From: Chaetorhynchus papuensis
Taxonomy: Eukaryota; Chordata; Aves; Passeriformes; Rhipiduridae
Direction: 5' to 3'
Length of the DNA stretch: 64,000 nt
Assembly (NCBI GenBank): GCA_013396525.1
Contig: VWYX01000621.1
Location: 124,001 to 188,000 of the forward strand
In this document: positions 51,201 through 60,180 of the stretch, piece after piece
Numbering within the stretch: position 1 is the stretch's first letter
Layout: the number at the start of each line of letters is the position of its first letter
Translations under genes and position numbers: made by a program
Notes under the pieces: model-generated
The model's input: only the letters and a program-made list of their open reading frames with translations
Database searches by the model: none
Told to the model about the DNA's origin: nothing

Positions 51201-53254
51201 TCAGCAGAAATAATGCTTCAGTCATTTTTCATAATTAGTTTTTTAGGTACACAAGATGATGCAGTACACACAGGCATACTGCTATAATTTCTTGTTCTTC
51301 TTAAAGTTATAATTAAACTTGTAAACACTAATTTATGTTTAATTTTTGCAACCAACCTCTAATGGAAAGACTACAAATAGACTGACTTGGGTGTTATTAA
51401 ATTTTTTCGCACCTACAACCTTTGTATTTCCACATAGAACTGTTTGGTGCATTAAGACCTGGTCATCGACTCAGTCTCTTCTTCCTACTTTGTTTCTTTC
51501 CCTATTATTTTCTCTAACACTCAGGTGACTGAAGGAGCAAAATATCTGGGGAACAGGTGGTTGTTGGAGAAAATTCTTGGCTTGCATGGAGTTTAGGACT
51601 TAGACTGCATTGCACAAAGCTTCACGGCAAGGGAACAAATACTGAAAATCCAGATAGATAACCTATCTTTCAAATTATTGTAATTAACCCATTTACTGGA
51701 AGCTATTAGTATTGGTAACTCTTAATCACCTCTTTTCTTGCTAGTACCAGATTTCACTTACCTGAAGCAATTATCACCTGTCCTTGGTGCAGACATGCAC
51801 CCAAATTTGTATCACATTAAGATGTAGGTAGGCTCTGTTTACAGCACTCCTCTTACTTATTCTCAGTTTACACAGGACTTGCAAACTGAATTTTGCCTTG
51901 AATTTTTATTTCATGTAGCCTTAGACTGCAGCTGAAAGCTGAAGTTTTCCTTTATTTTAAGTGACAATCAAAGAGATTTTGTTTGCTTGGGTTTTTTTTG
52001 TTTTGTTGGGGCTTTTTTTTTGGGTGGGGGGGGTATTAAGTGTGCACTTATTTGCATGTTTCCAAACATTCTCATCTGTGTTTGTGTCACATATTGGCCT
52101 CAGCTTGCTTGAAACAAAAGCCCCAACCATTTACTGGAAAACCAGCTGTGTGCTTATTTAAATTTCAGTCTGAACTTGCCTGAAATCTAGTTCCAATTCC
52201 TTTTGAAACCAAGTTTGGGACTCCCAAGTTCTCAGACTAGGACCACCCTTTCAGGACACTGATTGTACCCGTGTTCAGAATTCAAACCCATTCTCCTATT
52301 TATGTGGACATAATAGTGGAGCCCCTTTGAAATTCCAGGTTCAAATATAGGCTGATTCAATATAGACTGAAAACTTCTAGAGCCACCATCTTTGAACACC
52401 TATATGCATAATTTCAAAGGCAGGGGAATCACTCCCTTGCTTAAAATTATGCACGTTGGCAGATTATAGAGTGTGATGGTGTGACTTGTCCTGTTGCAGT
52501 GAAGCTCCTGGTTGAGATTCCAGCCCAACTCCAGACGTGCTGGCACAGCAGCAGGCTCAGCTCTCTGTGTCAGACTCGCTGCTCCGCACCACCTCGTGCT
52601 GCCAGCCCGGGACAGCCAGCAGGGCAGCACAGGGGCTGCAGGGTGCCCCTCGCAGGTCACACGCAGCACCCTCACACCCGGCTGGCACAGCGACAGCCCC
52701 CAGGCTGCAAATGCCACAGGGGTCTGCCCTGACTTGCTTTAAATTATAGGTGTTTTCACTTCTTTACCTCAAGCTGCAGAGTAAATCAGGAGAGATGTCC
52801 CCTTTTCATAGCCACCACTTAGATGGAAAAATAACATGAAGGAGAGATTTCATCGTTTAACTGCTTTGATTCAGTAAAGGAAATGCTCGGCATGAGTAAT
52901 GGCATCCTTAATCAGCCTAGCCCATGCACACACTTCAAAATACCTTGAAGTTAAATCAGTGCTGAAGTAAGGCCTTTGTTAAGTTTAGCAGCCAAACAAG
53001 AAAGGCAATCTAGCTATGTTGACATAATTCATTATTTCAGCGAGGCTTGTGAGACATAAAACAAGTTTGGAAATCCAGTATCTTCACAACAGATGGGCTA
53101 TTCAACATATTAGTAAATTTAAGCTATTGGATCTTGTTGTAGTTAGAGCAGTCCTTTCATCAATACTGAAATATTCTTCAGTACTGAAAGAATTCACATT
53201 AGTCACTGCCAATCACAAGACATAAAAAAGGGAAGATAAACATTATTCAAATAA
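45291..53254. other. Intergenic stretch downstream of EHF, no gene seen
   Basis: AT-rich with several homopolymer runs (T at about 45510-45522, A at about 49111-49124, T at about 49870-49883). A GC-rich island at 52.45-52.74 kb is listed separately. Short frames at 46-48 and 50.2-50.8 kb have no recognizable protein or splice context. Confidence 0.6.
52450..52740. other. Isolated GC-rich block just beyond the EHF 3' end
   Basis: About 290 bases of clearly GC-rich, CAG/CTG-word-rich sequence stand out from AT-rich flanks. Frames are open on both strands because stop codons are AT-rich, which accounts for the overlapping 70-105-residue frames. No repeat family is recognized. It may be an unrecognized retroposed fragment or a regulatory element. 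Confidence 0.4.
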
Positions 53255-53270
53255 TTTCTTTCATGAGTGT

Positions 53271-53276
53271 TTTATT
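53271..53276 (-). terminator. Candidate distal poly(A) signal of EHF
   Basis: On the minus strand this reads AATAAA, followed within 40-50 bases by a T-rich stretch (ATGTTTATCTTCCCTTTTTT on the same strand) that could serve as the downstream element. It lies 3.33 kb past the stop, a plausible 3'UTR length for EHF. GC-rich and poly-T sequence takes over below 52.75 kb, consistent with the transcript ending here. Confidence 0.4.
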
Positions 53277-55259
53277 TGAATTTGTATCATATTCACAAAA
53301 ATAGAAACCGTCTTTAGAACCATTTTGTGAATACATTGTCTCCAAGCTAAGATTTACAATGGCAATAGTGAAATATCTAACTTGGATTTGTTTCCACACG
53401 TAGACATTGAAGACAATGCTATGAGAAGCAAGCAGGAATTATGCAATGTGCTGCAGAAAGAAAGACGAAAATGTAACTAAACATTTTAATGTCTATGTAG
53501 TTCAACAGCCTACATACAGTTTCTCAGGATGTTTTTAGAGCAAGTTGCCCTAATTTTGTGCAGAAAATATTGAGAGTGCTCATGCCAACCCTTTGACATT
53601 GTCATTTGCATGTAACTGTATAAATACAATATACTTTCCTATCTAGAGCTTTATACATATGCAAAATTATGGTACAATAAAAATCTATACACATGGTGCT
53701 ACCAGTTCAGCAGCTGCTAACTTAAAAGATACATCTAAAAATATGATTGCTCAGCCTCTGAAACACAAAATAAAAGAGCAATCAGAAATGCTTTTTGTTT
53801 AAATAGCAATTTACATAAAAATTCATCTCTTCATTTTCTCCGTTTGCTTAGGTCTGGTAAAAAGACTCTCTTTGGTTGGTTGCATCTGCCCTTGGCAAGA
53901 ACTGTAGTTTTAAACAGTCCTTTGTGTTTGTCTTAGGCAAAGGTTAATATATTTGTAAAACAGAGTAAACGTTGGCTGGCTTCTATTCCAACTTTGTGCT
54001 ATTGTAATGCTGAATGACAAGTACCTAGTACTCTGCAAAGTTCTGCAAGGTGGAAACAGAAACTTGCATGATTTCCACGTGCTGAAAGATGTGACAGTGG
54101 AAGACCATTTATACTGCACCCCAACGTAAACCACTCTCTCAATTTATACAGTATGCTTCTAAGTACAGTTTTATCTTTCAAAACCTTTAAAGGCAGGTTT
54201 AGCTGCTGCTCAGCAACCAAGTGGTGACACGCATATATCACAAGTTTGTTTTATCTCCCAAGAAATTTTGTGAGAGATCAGGTAGAAAGCAAATTGATGA
54301 AGTATTACAATCCATTGCTGTAAGATATATGTTAACCTGAGGTTAGGTAGAACTACATTGCAGATTTGTGACAGTACCACTGATCTCAGATTTTCACCCA
54401 AGGTGTGGAGGTGGTGTGAAGAGCATGGAGCAAAGGGCTACAAATAACCATCAGGCAGGGGGAAGAAATGGTCTTACAAGCAAAGTGAAAGTGCTCTTCT
54501 CATCTGGTGGCCTGATTTTTGTTATATGAACTACAAAGTGATGGTAAAGGAAGTGAAATGTAGCAAATTAAGCTAAAAAATGAAATTATTGAGTTGCGCA
54601 AAAGCAAGCAAGGCTAGCACAGACAGCCCAAAAAAAAAAAAAAAACAACAGAGATAGACTGAGAGAAAAAAATGCTTTGAAGTACACAGGCTTATTATTT
54701 GATTTGTAAATAAGATGAACCTCTCTCCACCCAGGTTATGAAAAGTAAAAATTGTCATGTATGGTAATTGATGGTGACAGCTCTGGCATACACAGTGTAG
54801 GAGGTGGTGTTATTGTTTAACATGCCCTACATGTGTAGATAACAAGTTAGGCTCTCATGTTTGCCTACAAATTGTTGCTAAGCACATTTTATACCCTTTA
54901 TATTGATACTTCTGTTGTCTCTTGGTTTCATCTCTATTTCCTTTAAAGACAAACAAAAATGGAATATCCTGCAACCTCCAGCTGTATCTTGCTGCACTTC
55001 AAGCTAATATGGATTCAAACCCAGGGGATGCCTGAGGAAATGGATATTGGATGGATTGAATATTCTTCATTTTTCTTTTTCTTTTTTTAATCCTGGACTT
55101 CTCAGTCCCTGTTATTGTTTTCCAAATTCCTCATCCCTGAAAAAGGGATTTGAAGTTGATCTTGGTTTCACCTCTGTTAACATCACCAAGACAATCCTGT
55201 TTCTCAACTCCCACATCTCACGTACTCAGTGACCTGGTGAAGTGCTGCCTCCTCTAGTT

Positions 55260-55265
55260 TTTATT
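55260..55265 (-). terminator. Candidate proximal poly(A) signal of EHF
   Basis: On the gene's own strand this reads AATAAA, about 1.34 kb past the EHF stop codon. It would give a short 3'UTR isoform. Signals of this kind occur by chance in AT-rich DNA, so usage is uncertain. Confidence 0.3.
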
Positions 55266-56604
55266 TCCCTATGTTCTGCATATGCTCAGTGCTGGCAGAA
55301 AGCATTTGTGACTTGGAGAAAGGAAAAGCTGCCGATTAATGCTCAGTGTCTGTAAAGCACTGCTAGAGGTGAACCCAAAATACTGACCCAAATCTGAATG
55401 TCCCTAAAATCTCAGTGTCTTTATGTTGATGGGGTTTTTCCTCCAACTAAGAATCCCAAGCACAGCTGACAAATACAAGTACAGTATAGACTTGAGGAAA
55501 GCAAAGGGAACTAATAATTTACACACAGTTTAGCTTGGCATTTCTCAAAGGTTTTTTGAAAGTATCTATCCAAGTGAGACTTGACCTTCCAGGAGGACCA
55601 CACAGCTTGAAGTAACTGGGGAGACTGCTTCCTCATGCCATGGGATTAATAAATGTTCTGCTTGCCCACCTCTTCACTGCTTCATATGGCACAGATCTGA
55701 AAGCTTTAATTAGAAGTGCAAGAGGGTGAGAGGACTATTAACATTCCTACTAGGAAACCAGTGCCTTTTAATAAGTTTGCCCAGTCAGAAAACAATCTTC
55801 CTTCAATAGCTTTTGGTCCCCAAGATTGATTCTCTTCCAGCAGCTCACCCCAAAGATATTAGTTAATAACAAATAGCCTTTTTCCTGGGATGAATGCTCT
55901 TTGGAGGTTAGGGAGGACACTAAGAACCAGGTACAGTCTTGTCCTAAATGTCTGCCTACGAAAGAAGGTCACAATGGTGGAGGTAGTATGGGCTCTCCAA
56001 ATAAATGCTGACAGCCACCTTGCAGAGCCACTGTTCTCGTGGCTGGGATAAGCCAGCTGAAGAAGAACCCACTGTCAAATTCAAGAAAAGCAGCTGAAAG
56101 CCAGCAAAGTATTAAAACACTCAGAAATCAGAGGTGGGAAGGAACAAGTGGTATTGGCCAAGGAAAGCTATAAACCATCTGACTGTGTAAGAAGGCTACT
56201 TGGCTCAGAGATGCTTTACTGTTTCCTCCACTTATAGTTGCCTTCCAAAGTGGATTATCATACTCCCTAAATGCCCTAGAATTTAGCTCCTTCCCTTTCT
56301 TTGCATGACTCATAAATCACATTATGCCTGTATGATCTAAAAAAAAAAAAAAGAGGAAAGCTTCACAAGAAGGGAAAAATAATCGTAATTCTATAATGTT
56401 AACTTATATCACAGAAAACTGTGTACATTTTTTCCCCATACAGGACATACTTCAAATAAAATAATTTTAACACCAATAATGAAAATGTTCTTTCTTCCCG
56501 ACAGAAGTAGAATTGTTTTTTCACCCCAGTTTGGTACATAAATATAAGAAAATAGTCTTTGAATATTTACATCTGCGTGTTTTAAATGTTATTTCTTGAT
56601 ATAT

Positions 56605-56704
56605 TTAATTCTCATTTTCTCTCCAACCACGGGCATTCTTTCCAAATTTATATACTAATCTCCGACCATCCACGCGCTCCAGGATTTCTCTTTTATAATA
56701 GTAT
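56605..56704 (-). CDS. EHF: EHF, last coding exon (end of ETS domain and stop codon)
   Basis: The acceptor taacag is followed by 100 coding bases on the minus strand, ending in TAA at 56605-56607. The first base completes the Arg codon begun in the previous exon. The frame then reads YYYKREILERVDGRRLVYKF and ends in GKNARGWRENEN. This supplies the end of recognition helix 3 (RYYYKREI) and the last two beta strands (LVYKFGKNA) of the ETS wing. The terminal GWRENEN is the usual C-terminus of EHF, so the protein ends right after the DNA-binding domain, as expected for the family. The intron upstream is only 822 bases. All four exons join in frame, so the locus looks functional rather than a pseudogene. 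Confidence 0.98.
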
Positions 56705-57526
56705 CTGTTAAAATAAAACCAGAAAAAGATATAAAAATTAATTCACCTATGGTCCTAAAAGGCCACTGCCAACTGGACAATCCCTTAGCCAGCCTACAAG
56801 GTCTTTATTTTTTATTGAAAGATATATATAATACCTAAGATCATTATAACTGAATGATAGAGAATGAAAAGTGGATGCTTTCTTTTTACTTTCTATTAAT
56901 TAGCTTCTGATTTGAATTTCACCATAATTTAGGTCAAAGCATATTGCTAGATTTATCACACACTCTGAGATTCCATGGGGTTTTTTTCCAGATAAACCAG
57001 GACCTGAAAATCAGACCAGGAAAGAACCTCAGGTTCCTTTTAAAAATACCTTTTGAAGTTTCAGAGATTATGGAAAAATTCTCAGAATGTTAAATCAAAG
57101 AGGAAAGAAAATCCTAACACCTATTTTAAGACAATGGATGTGGGCTATGTCTAGTTTCTGAACGTTGCTGGAAACAACAAGGTCTCCAGCCATTACTGGG
57201 CCATTTAAACACTCTCAGTTTAGTAGTACGTGAACTTCCAGGTTTCTGCAACCATATTCCCTTCCGATATTGGTTGTTTGGATGAAGGGAAACAGACTTT
57301 ATATATATTTATAAACAATTATTTGTGTTATATGTATTATATATTATATAAGAACAGGAGGAGAAGAAAAGACAAAGAATGAGATGCTACAATCTCAAAA
57401 TTAGCATGAGAGACTGTCAAAGAAAGCAACTGGTGCTGTTGATGAATCACTTTTAGAAGTCAAACAAATTCTCCATCCAGTTTGTCTGTGTACGTGCCAC
57501 GGTCTTCCATAGCAACCCCAGCTCAC
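56705..57526 (-). other. EHF: EHF last intron (822 bases)
   Basis: The intron has a gtgagc donor and a taacag acceptor on the minus strand. It is AT-rich and contains an imperfect TA-rich tract at 57299-57352. I see no transposable element, RNA gene or further exon in it. It interrupts the codon of the second arginine of the ETS recognition helix. Confidence 0.9.
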
Positions 57527-57722
57527 CTCATAGCCCGGCTGAGTTTCTCGTAAGTCATGCTGCTATTGTTCTTCTTCTTTCCCCACAGCTGAGCCACAGC
57601 TTCAGATTTTAAAAATCTGAAGACACCTTCTGATCGGTCTTCCCACTTGATTAATCCTGGGTTTTTCTCAGGATTGAGAAGAATATCTCGAATAAATTCC
57701 CAAAGATGAGTTCCTCGAGGAT
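57527..57722 (-). CDS. EHF: EHF, main ETS DNA-binding-domain exon (next to last)
   Basis: This 196-base minus-strand exon lies between the acceptor tcttcag and the donor ATGAG|gtgagc. With the A carried in from upstream it reads NPRGTHLWEFIRDILLNPEK and onward to KKKNNSSMTYEKLSRAM, ending two bases into an Arg codon. This is the N-terminal three quarters of a winged helix-turn-helix ETS domain: helix 1 (HLWEFIRDILL), the strand region with WEDRSEGVFRFLKSEAVAQLWG, and recognition helix 3 (MTYEKLSRAMR). Helix 3 carries the two arginines that in ETS proteins contact the GGA core of the target site. Sequence identity to mammalian EHF is nearly complete. EHF is a nuclear activator or repressor in epithelia (airway, skin, gut, glands) that binds GGAA sites. 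ELF5 and ELF3 differ at many of these positions, so the paralog call is firm. The exon is intact with no stop or frameshift. Confidence 0.98.
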
Positions 57723-58684
57723 CTGAAGAGGAAAGGGGCAGGAGTGAGTGTCTCAAGAGCTCTCTGGGCTATGCTTGCAATTTTTATGTCATCTATGGAG
57801 GGTGAACACTCACGCCATAGTTTCTGGAGCACAGGACCCCCACCTCAGAGATATACAGGTGAAAAACACTGGCTGCCTTTACACTGGAGGTAAGCGTCGG
57901 CCTCAAGCAGTCTGAGCCCTGTGGCAGGCAGGTAGGGGCCCCAGCAACCAGGGGAAGCAGTGTCCAAACCACCCACACCTTCCTTCTGCCTTTGGCACCG
58001 TTTCTGCCCTGAAGAGAACATGTTTAAGCCTTCCCCTCATCTCATTTGCCATTTCTCCTGATCCCCGTCTACAGCACGGCATGAACCCTGATATTACTGT
58101 GCGGCACATGAGGCAGCCGAGATTACCGTGAAGCAGGCACCGAACCTCCATGCATTTAAAAGGCAGACAGAAGGAACAGGAGGTGAACTGCCATTCAGCA
58201 TAAATGAGTAAGTAACAAGGCTTAGAGTGGATAAAGGGATAGTGACAAAACCAGCCAGCCAAAATTGTATGTAAAAGAGGTACTAAAAAGTTTGACCATG
58301 GTGTACAAAAGAGAAAAACAGATCTCCAAGTTCAACAGGTAGACCTCCCAGTTTAAGCACACATACATCTCACAGTTACTATAAAGATGGTACCAGAAAG
58401 TCCAGGTCAAAAAAAAAAAATTAAATAAATCCAACAAGTCAGATGAAGTAGTTTACAAATGAATAACAAACACAGTGACAAGGTGAGCCAGAAAGACAGC
58501 AGTCCTTTGGTCTGACTTCAAAAGCATGCAATTAGACCAAATTTAGAAGGAAACAAGCTAGTCAAAGATGTGAAGGTAACTTGAAAATGGTATAAAGTGC
58601 ACTGTAAGTAGAATTAGATTTCAGTCAACTAATCCAATATTTTTCTTTATTATTATTCTAATTGCTTCCTGGACCCAGTAAAAT

Positions 58685-58800
58685 GTGGTGGACCTTGCCT
58701 ATCTGGACATCAGTAACTTATGGTCATGATACAGAGCGGTATTGAAGAAACTGGAAATGAAGGGGATTAGTCCATACTGCCAATGGGACCTGTTTTGTAT
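58685..58800 (+). mobile_element. CR1 LINE fragment, reverse-transcriptase region
   Basis: The plus strand contains a stretch resembling the CR1 reverse-transcriptase segment that encodes Val-Val-Asp-Leu-Ala-Tyr-Leu-Asp-Ile-Ser-Lys (around 58690-58720). It is short and decayed, with no 3' end. A minus-strand CR1 starts about 24 bases to the right, suggesting one insertion interrupted or abutted another. It sits antisense in an EHF intron. Confidence 0.5.
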
Positions 58801-58823
58801 GCCCAGGCTGTGACTGAGTTCTT

Positions 58824-59236
58824 AGAATCACAGAGTATCTCAAGTTGGAAAGGACCTATAAAAATCATCAAGTCCTACTCCCTGCTCCTGGCAGCACGTC
58901 CTAGAACTAAACCACATTACTAAAAGCATGGTCCAGACACTCCTTGAACTCCGTCAGGCTTGATGTTATGACCACTTCCCGGGGGAGCCTGTTCAGTCCC
59001 CAACCACCCTTTGGGTAAAGAAACTTCTCTATTGTCCAGTCTAAACTTTCCCTGGCACACCTTCACTCCATTTCCTCATGTCCTATCACTGGTCACTAGA
59101 GAGAGGATATCAGCACCTCCCCCTCCACTGCCCTCCCTGAGGAAGCTGTAAACTGGGATGGGTCACCCTTCAGCCTTCTCTTCCCCAAGCTGAACAAGCT
59201 GATAGGCCTCAGTTCTTCACAGGTCTTTCTTCAGAC
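58824..59236 (-). mobile_element. CR1 LINE 3' fragment (about 410 bases) in EHF intron
   Basis: Read on the plus strand it begins agaatcacagagtatctcaa and continues with the ggttggaaaggacct-type and atcatcaagtcc-type motifs. These are the reverse complement of the avian CR1 3' end. Farther on, the segments around gagcctgttca, gtaaagaaacttct and ctgaacaagctga are all recognizable CR1 3' region. It is 5'-truncated, as most CR1 copies are, and carries no intact frame. It is in the same orientation as EHF transcription. Confidence 0.92.
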
Positions 59237-60120
59237 CAGTCCTGTCTAATCCTTTCATTAACAACTTTATTATACACACAAAAAAAAATCCACCCAGATA
59301 TCTGCGTACAAATATAAAATTCAAGAGTTCTGTTTGGGCAAAGCAGCAGAAGAGAGTAAGAAGAGAAGTCAGGAAGAGAAGCAATCTGGAGGTCATACTG
59401 AAACAAGATGAACCCCAAATACCACAAAATGCAGTGAAAGACCAATATTAAGCTTTTCTATTATAATCAGGGAATTGCACAGGATGCAAAAGACATGCAC
59501 AAGATACTTCAGCATAAAAAAAGTCTCAGTCTATTAATAGAACTATGTACAGAAATCACAATTATGGCAACCTGTCTTCAGAGTCAGGTTGAATAAAAGC
59601 TAGCAGAAAATGTAGGGGAGGGGAGTGGAAAGACTGTCATATCAAGGGATAAGGTGGCAAGGTTGAGGGACAGGTGCTTGCTTATGATGTCGTGCGTGAG
59701 AAGTTCTGCAAGGAGATGCTGAGCAGGATCTGTGGCGTGTGCTGCACCTGGCAGGCACAGGCACGAGCATGACTGTGCCCACGCACAGGCCCTCCTGATT
59801 TAATCCTGGGCCTTCCTCATCATTCCTCTACTCCACCAGCCCAGCTCAACACAGGGCAGAGGAAGTTGGTTTCTGGTTACTTCCCCATAGACCCTCACTG
59901 ATAAAAACAATTTGAAAAGTTTAACAATACTGAATCCAAAAATGATGTAAACAAGCAGTATTAGACAGTCAGACCCTTGGAGAACTCAATCACAATAATG
60001 ATTTAATGAGTTTTGCGTTCAAAATGCTTCCTCTTCCCTCCCAAATAGGATCTGATTTTCATTTGTTTCTTTTTCCTTCAAACAACTAACCAACCATTAT
60101 AAGCATGGATGTTGACTTAC

Positions 60121-60180
60121 TGTGCTTCTTGGTGTGGGACTTTGGGGTATTATCTTGAGATTTTTTTGCGTCTGAAGAGT
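60121..60180 (-). CDS. EHF: EHF, short coding exon (basic linker before ETS domain), third from last
   Basis: This 60-base exon sits on the minus strand between the acceptor ctgcag and the donor A|gtaagt. The G left over from the upstream exon completes an Asp codon. The frame then reads SSDAKKSQDNTPKSHTKKH, and the final A passes to the next exon to make Asn. The SHTKKHN run directly before the ETS domain is typical of EHF; mammals have CHTKKHN. The Lys/Ser-rich composition suggests a flexible basic linker, which may help DNA binding or nuclear import (inference). The exon is a multiple of three, so skipping it would keep the frame; there is no direct evidence that this happens. It is 3.0 kb from the upstream exon and 2.4 kb from the ETS exon. 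Confidence 0.93.

Larger units (their letters stand above)
53255..56604 (-). other. EHF: Probable EHF 3' untranslated region, with two candidate ends
   Basis: The sequence below the EHF stop codon is AT-rich, and I see no interspersed repeat in it. On the minus strand AATAAA occurs at 55260-55265, and again at 53271-53276 as AATAAAACACTC. Cleavage about 15-25 bases beyond would give 3'UTRs near 1.35 kb or 3.35 kb. Mammalian EHF transcripts have 3'UTRs several kilobases long, which favours the distal site. The distal stretch 53260-53420 is unique, low-complexity-free sequence, as expected for a conserved UTR end. Short reading frames inside it, such as 53910-54241 on the minus strand, look like chance. 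The exact end is an inference from signals only. Confidence 0.5.
57723..60120 (-). other. EHF: EHF intron before the ETS exon, with CR1 insertions
   Basis: This 2.4 kb intron holds two CR1 fragments in opposite orientations (described separately) at 58.69-59.24 kb, and a short A run at 58410-58420. The rest is unique AT-rich sequence with only chance reading frames. Donor and acceptor are consensus. Confidence 0.85.

Noticed and set aside
30567..55894. Word ttcctgggatgaa at about 30.57, 41.76 and 55.88 kb
   Set aside because: A 13-base match recurring a few times is expected by chance in 64 kb, and the flanks do not align.
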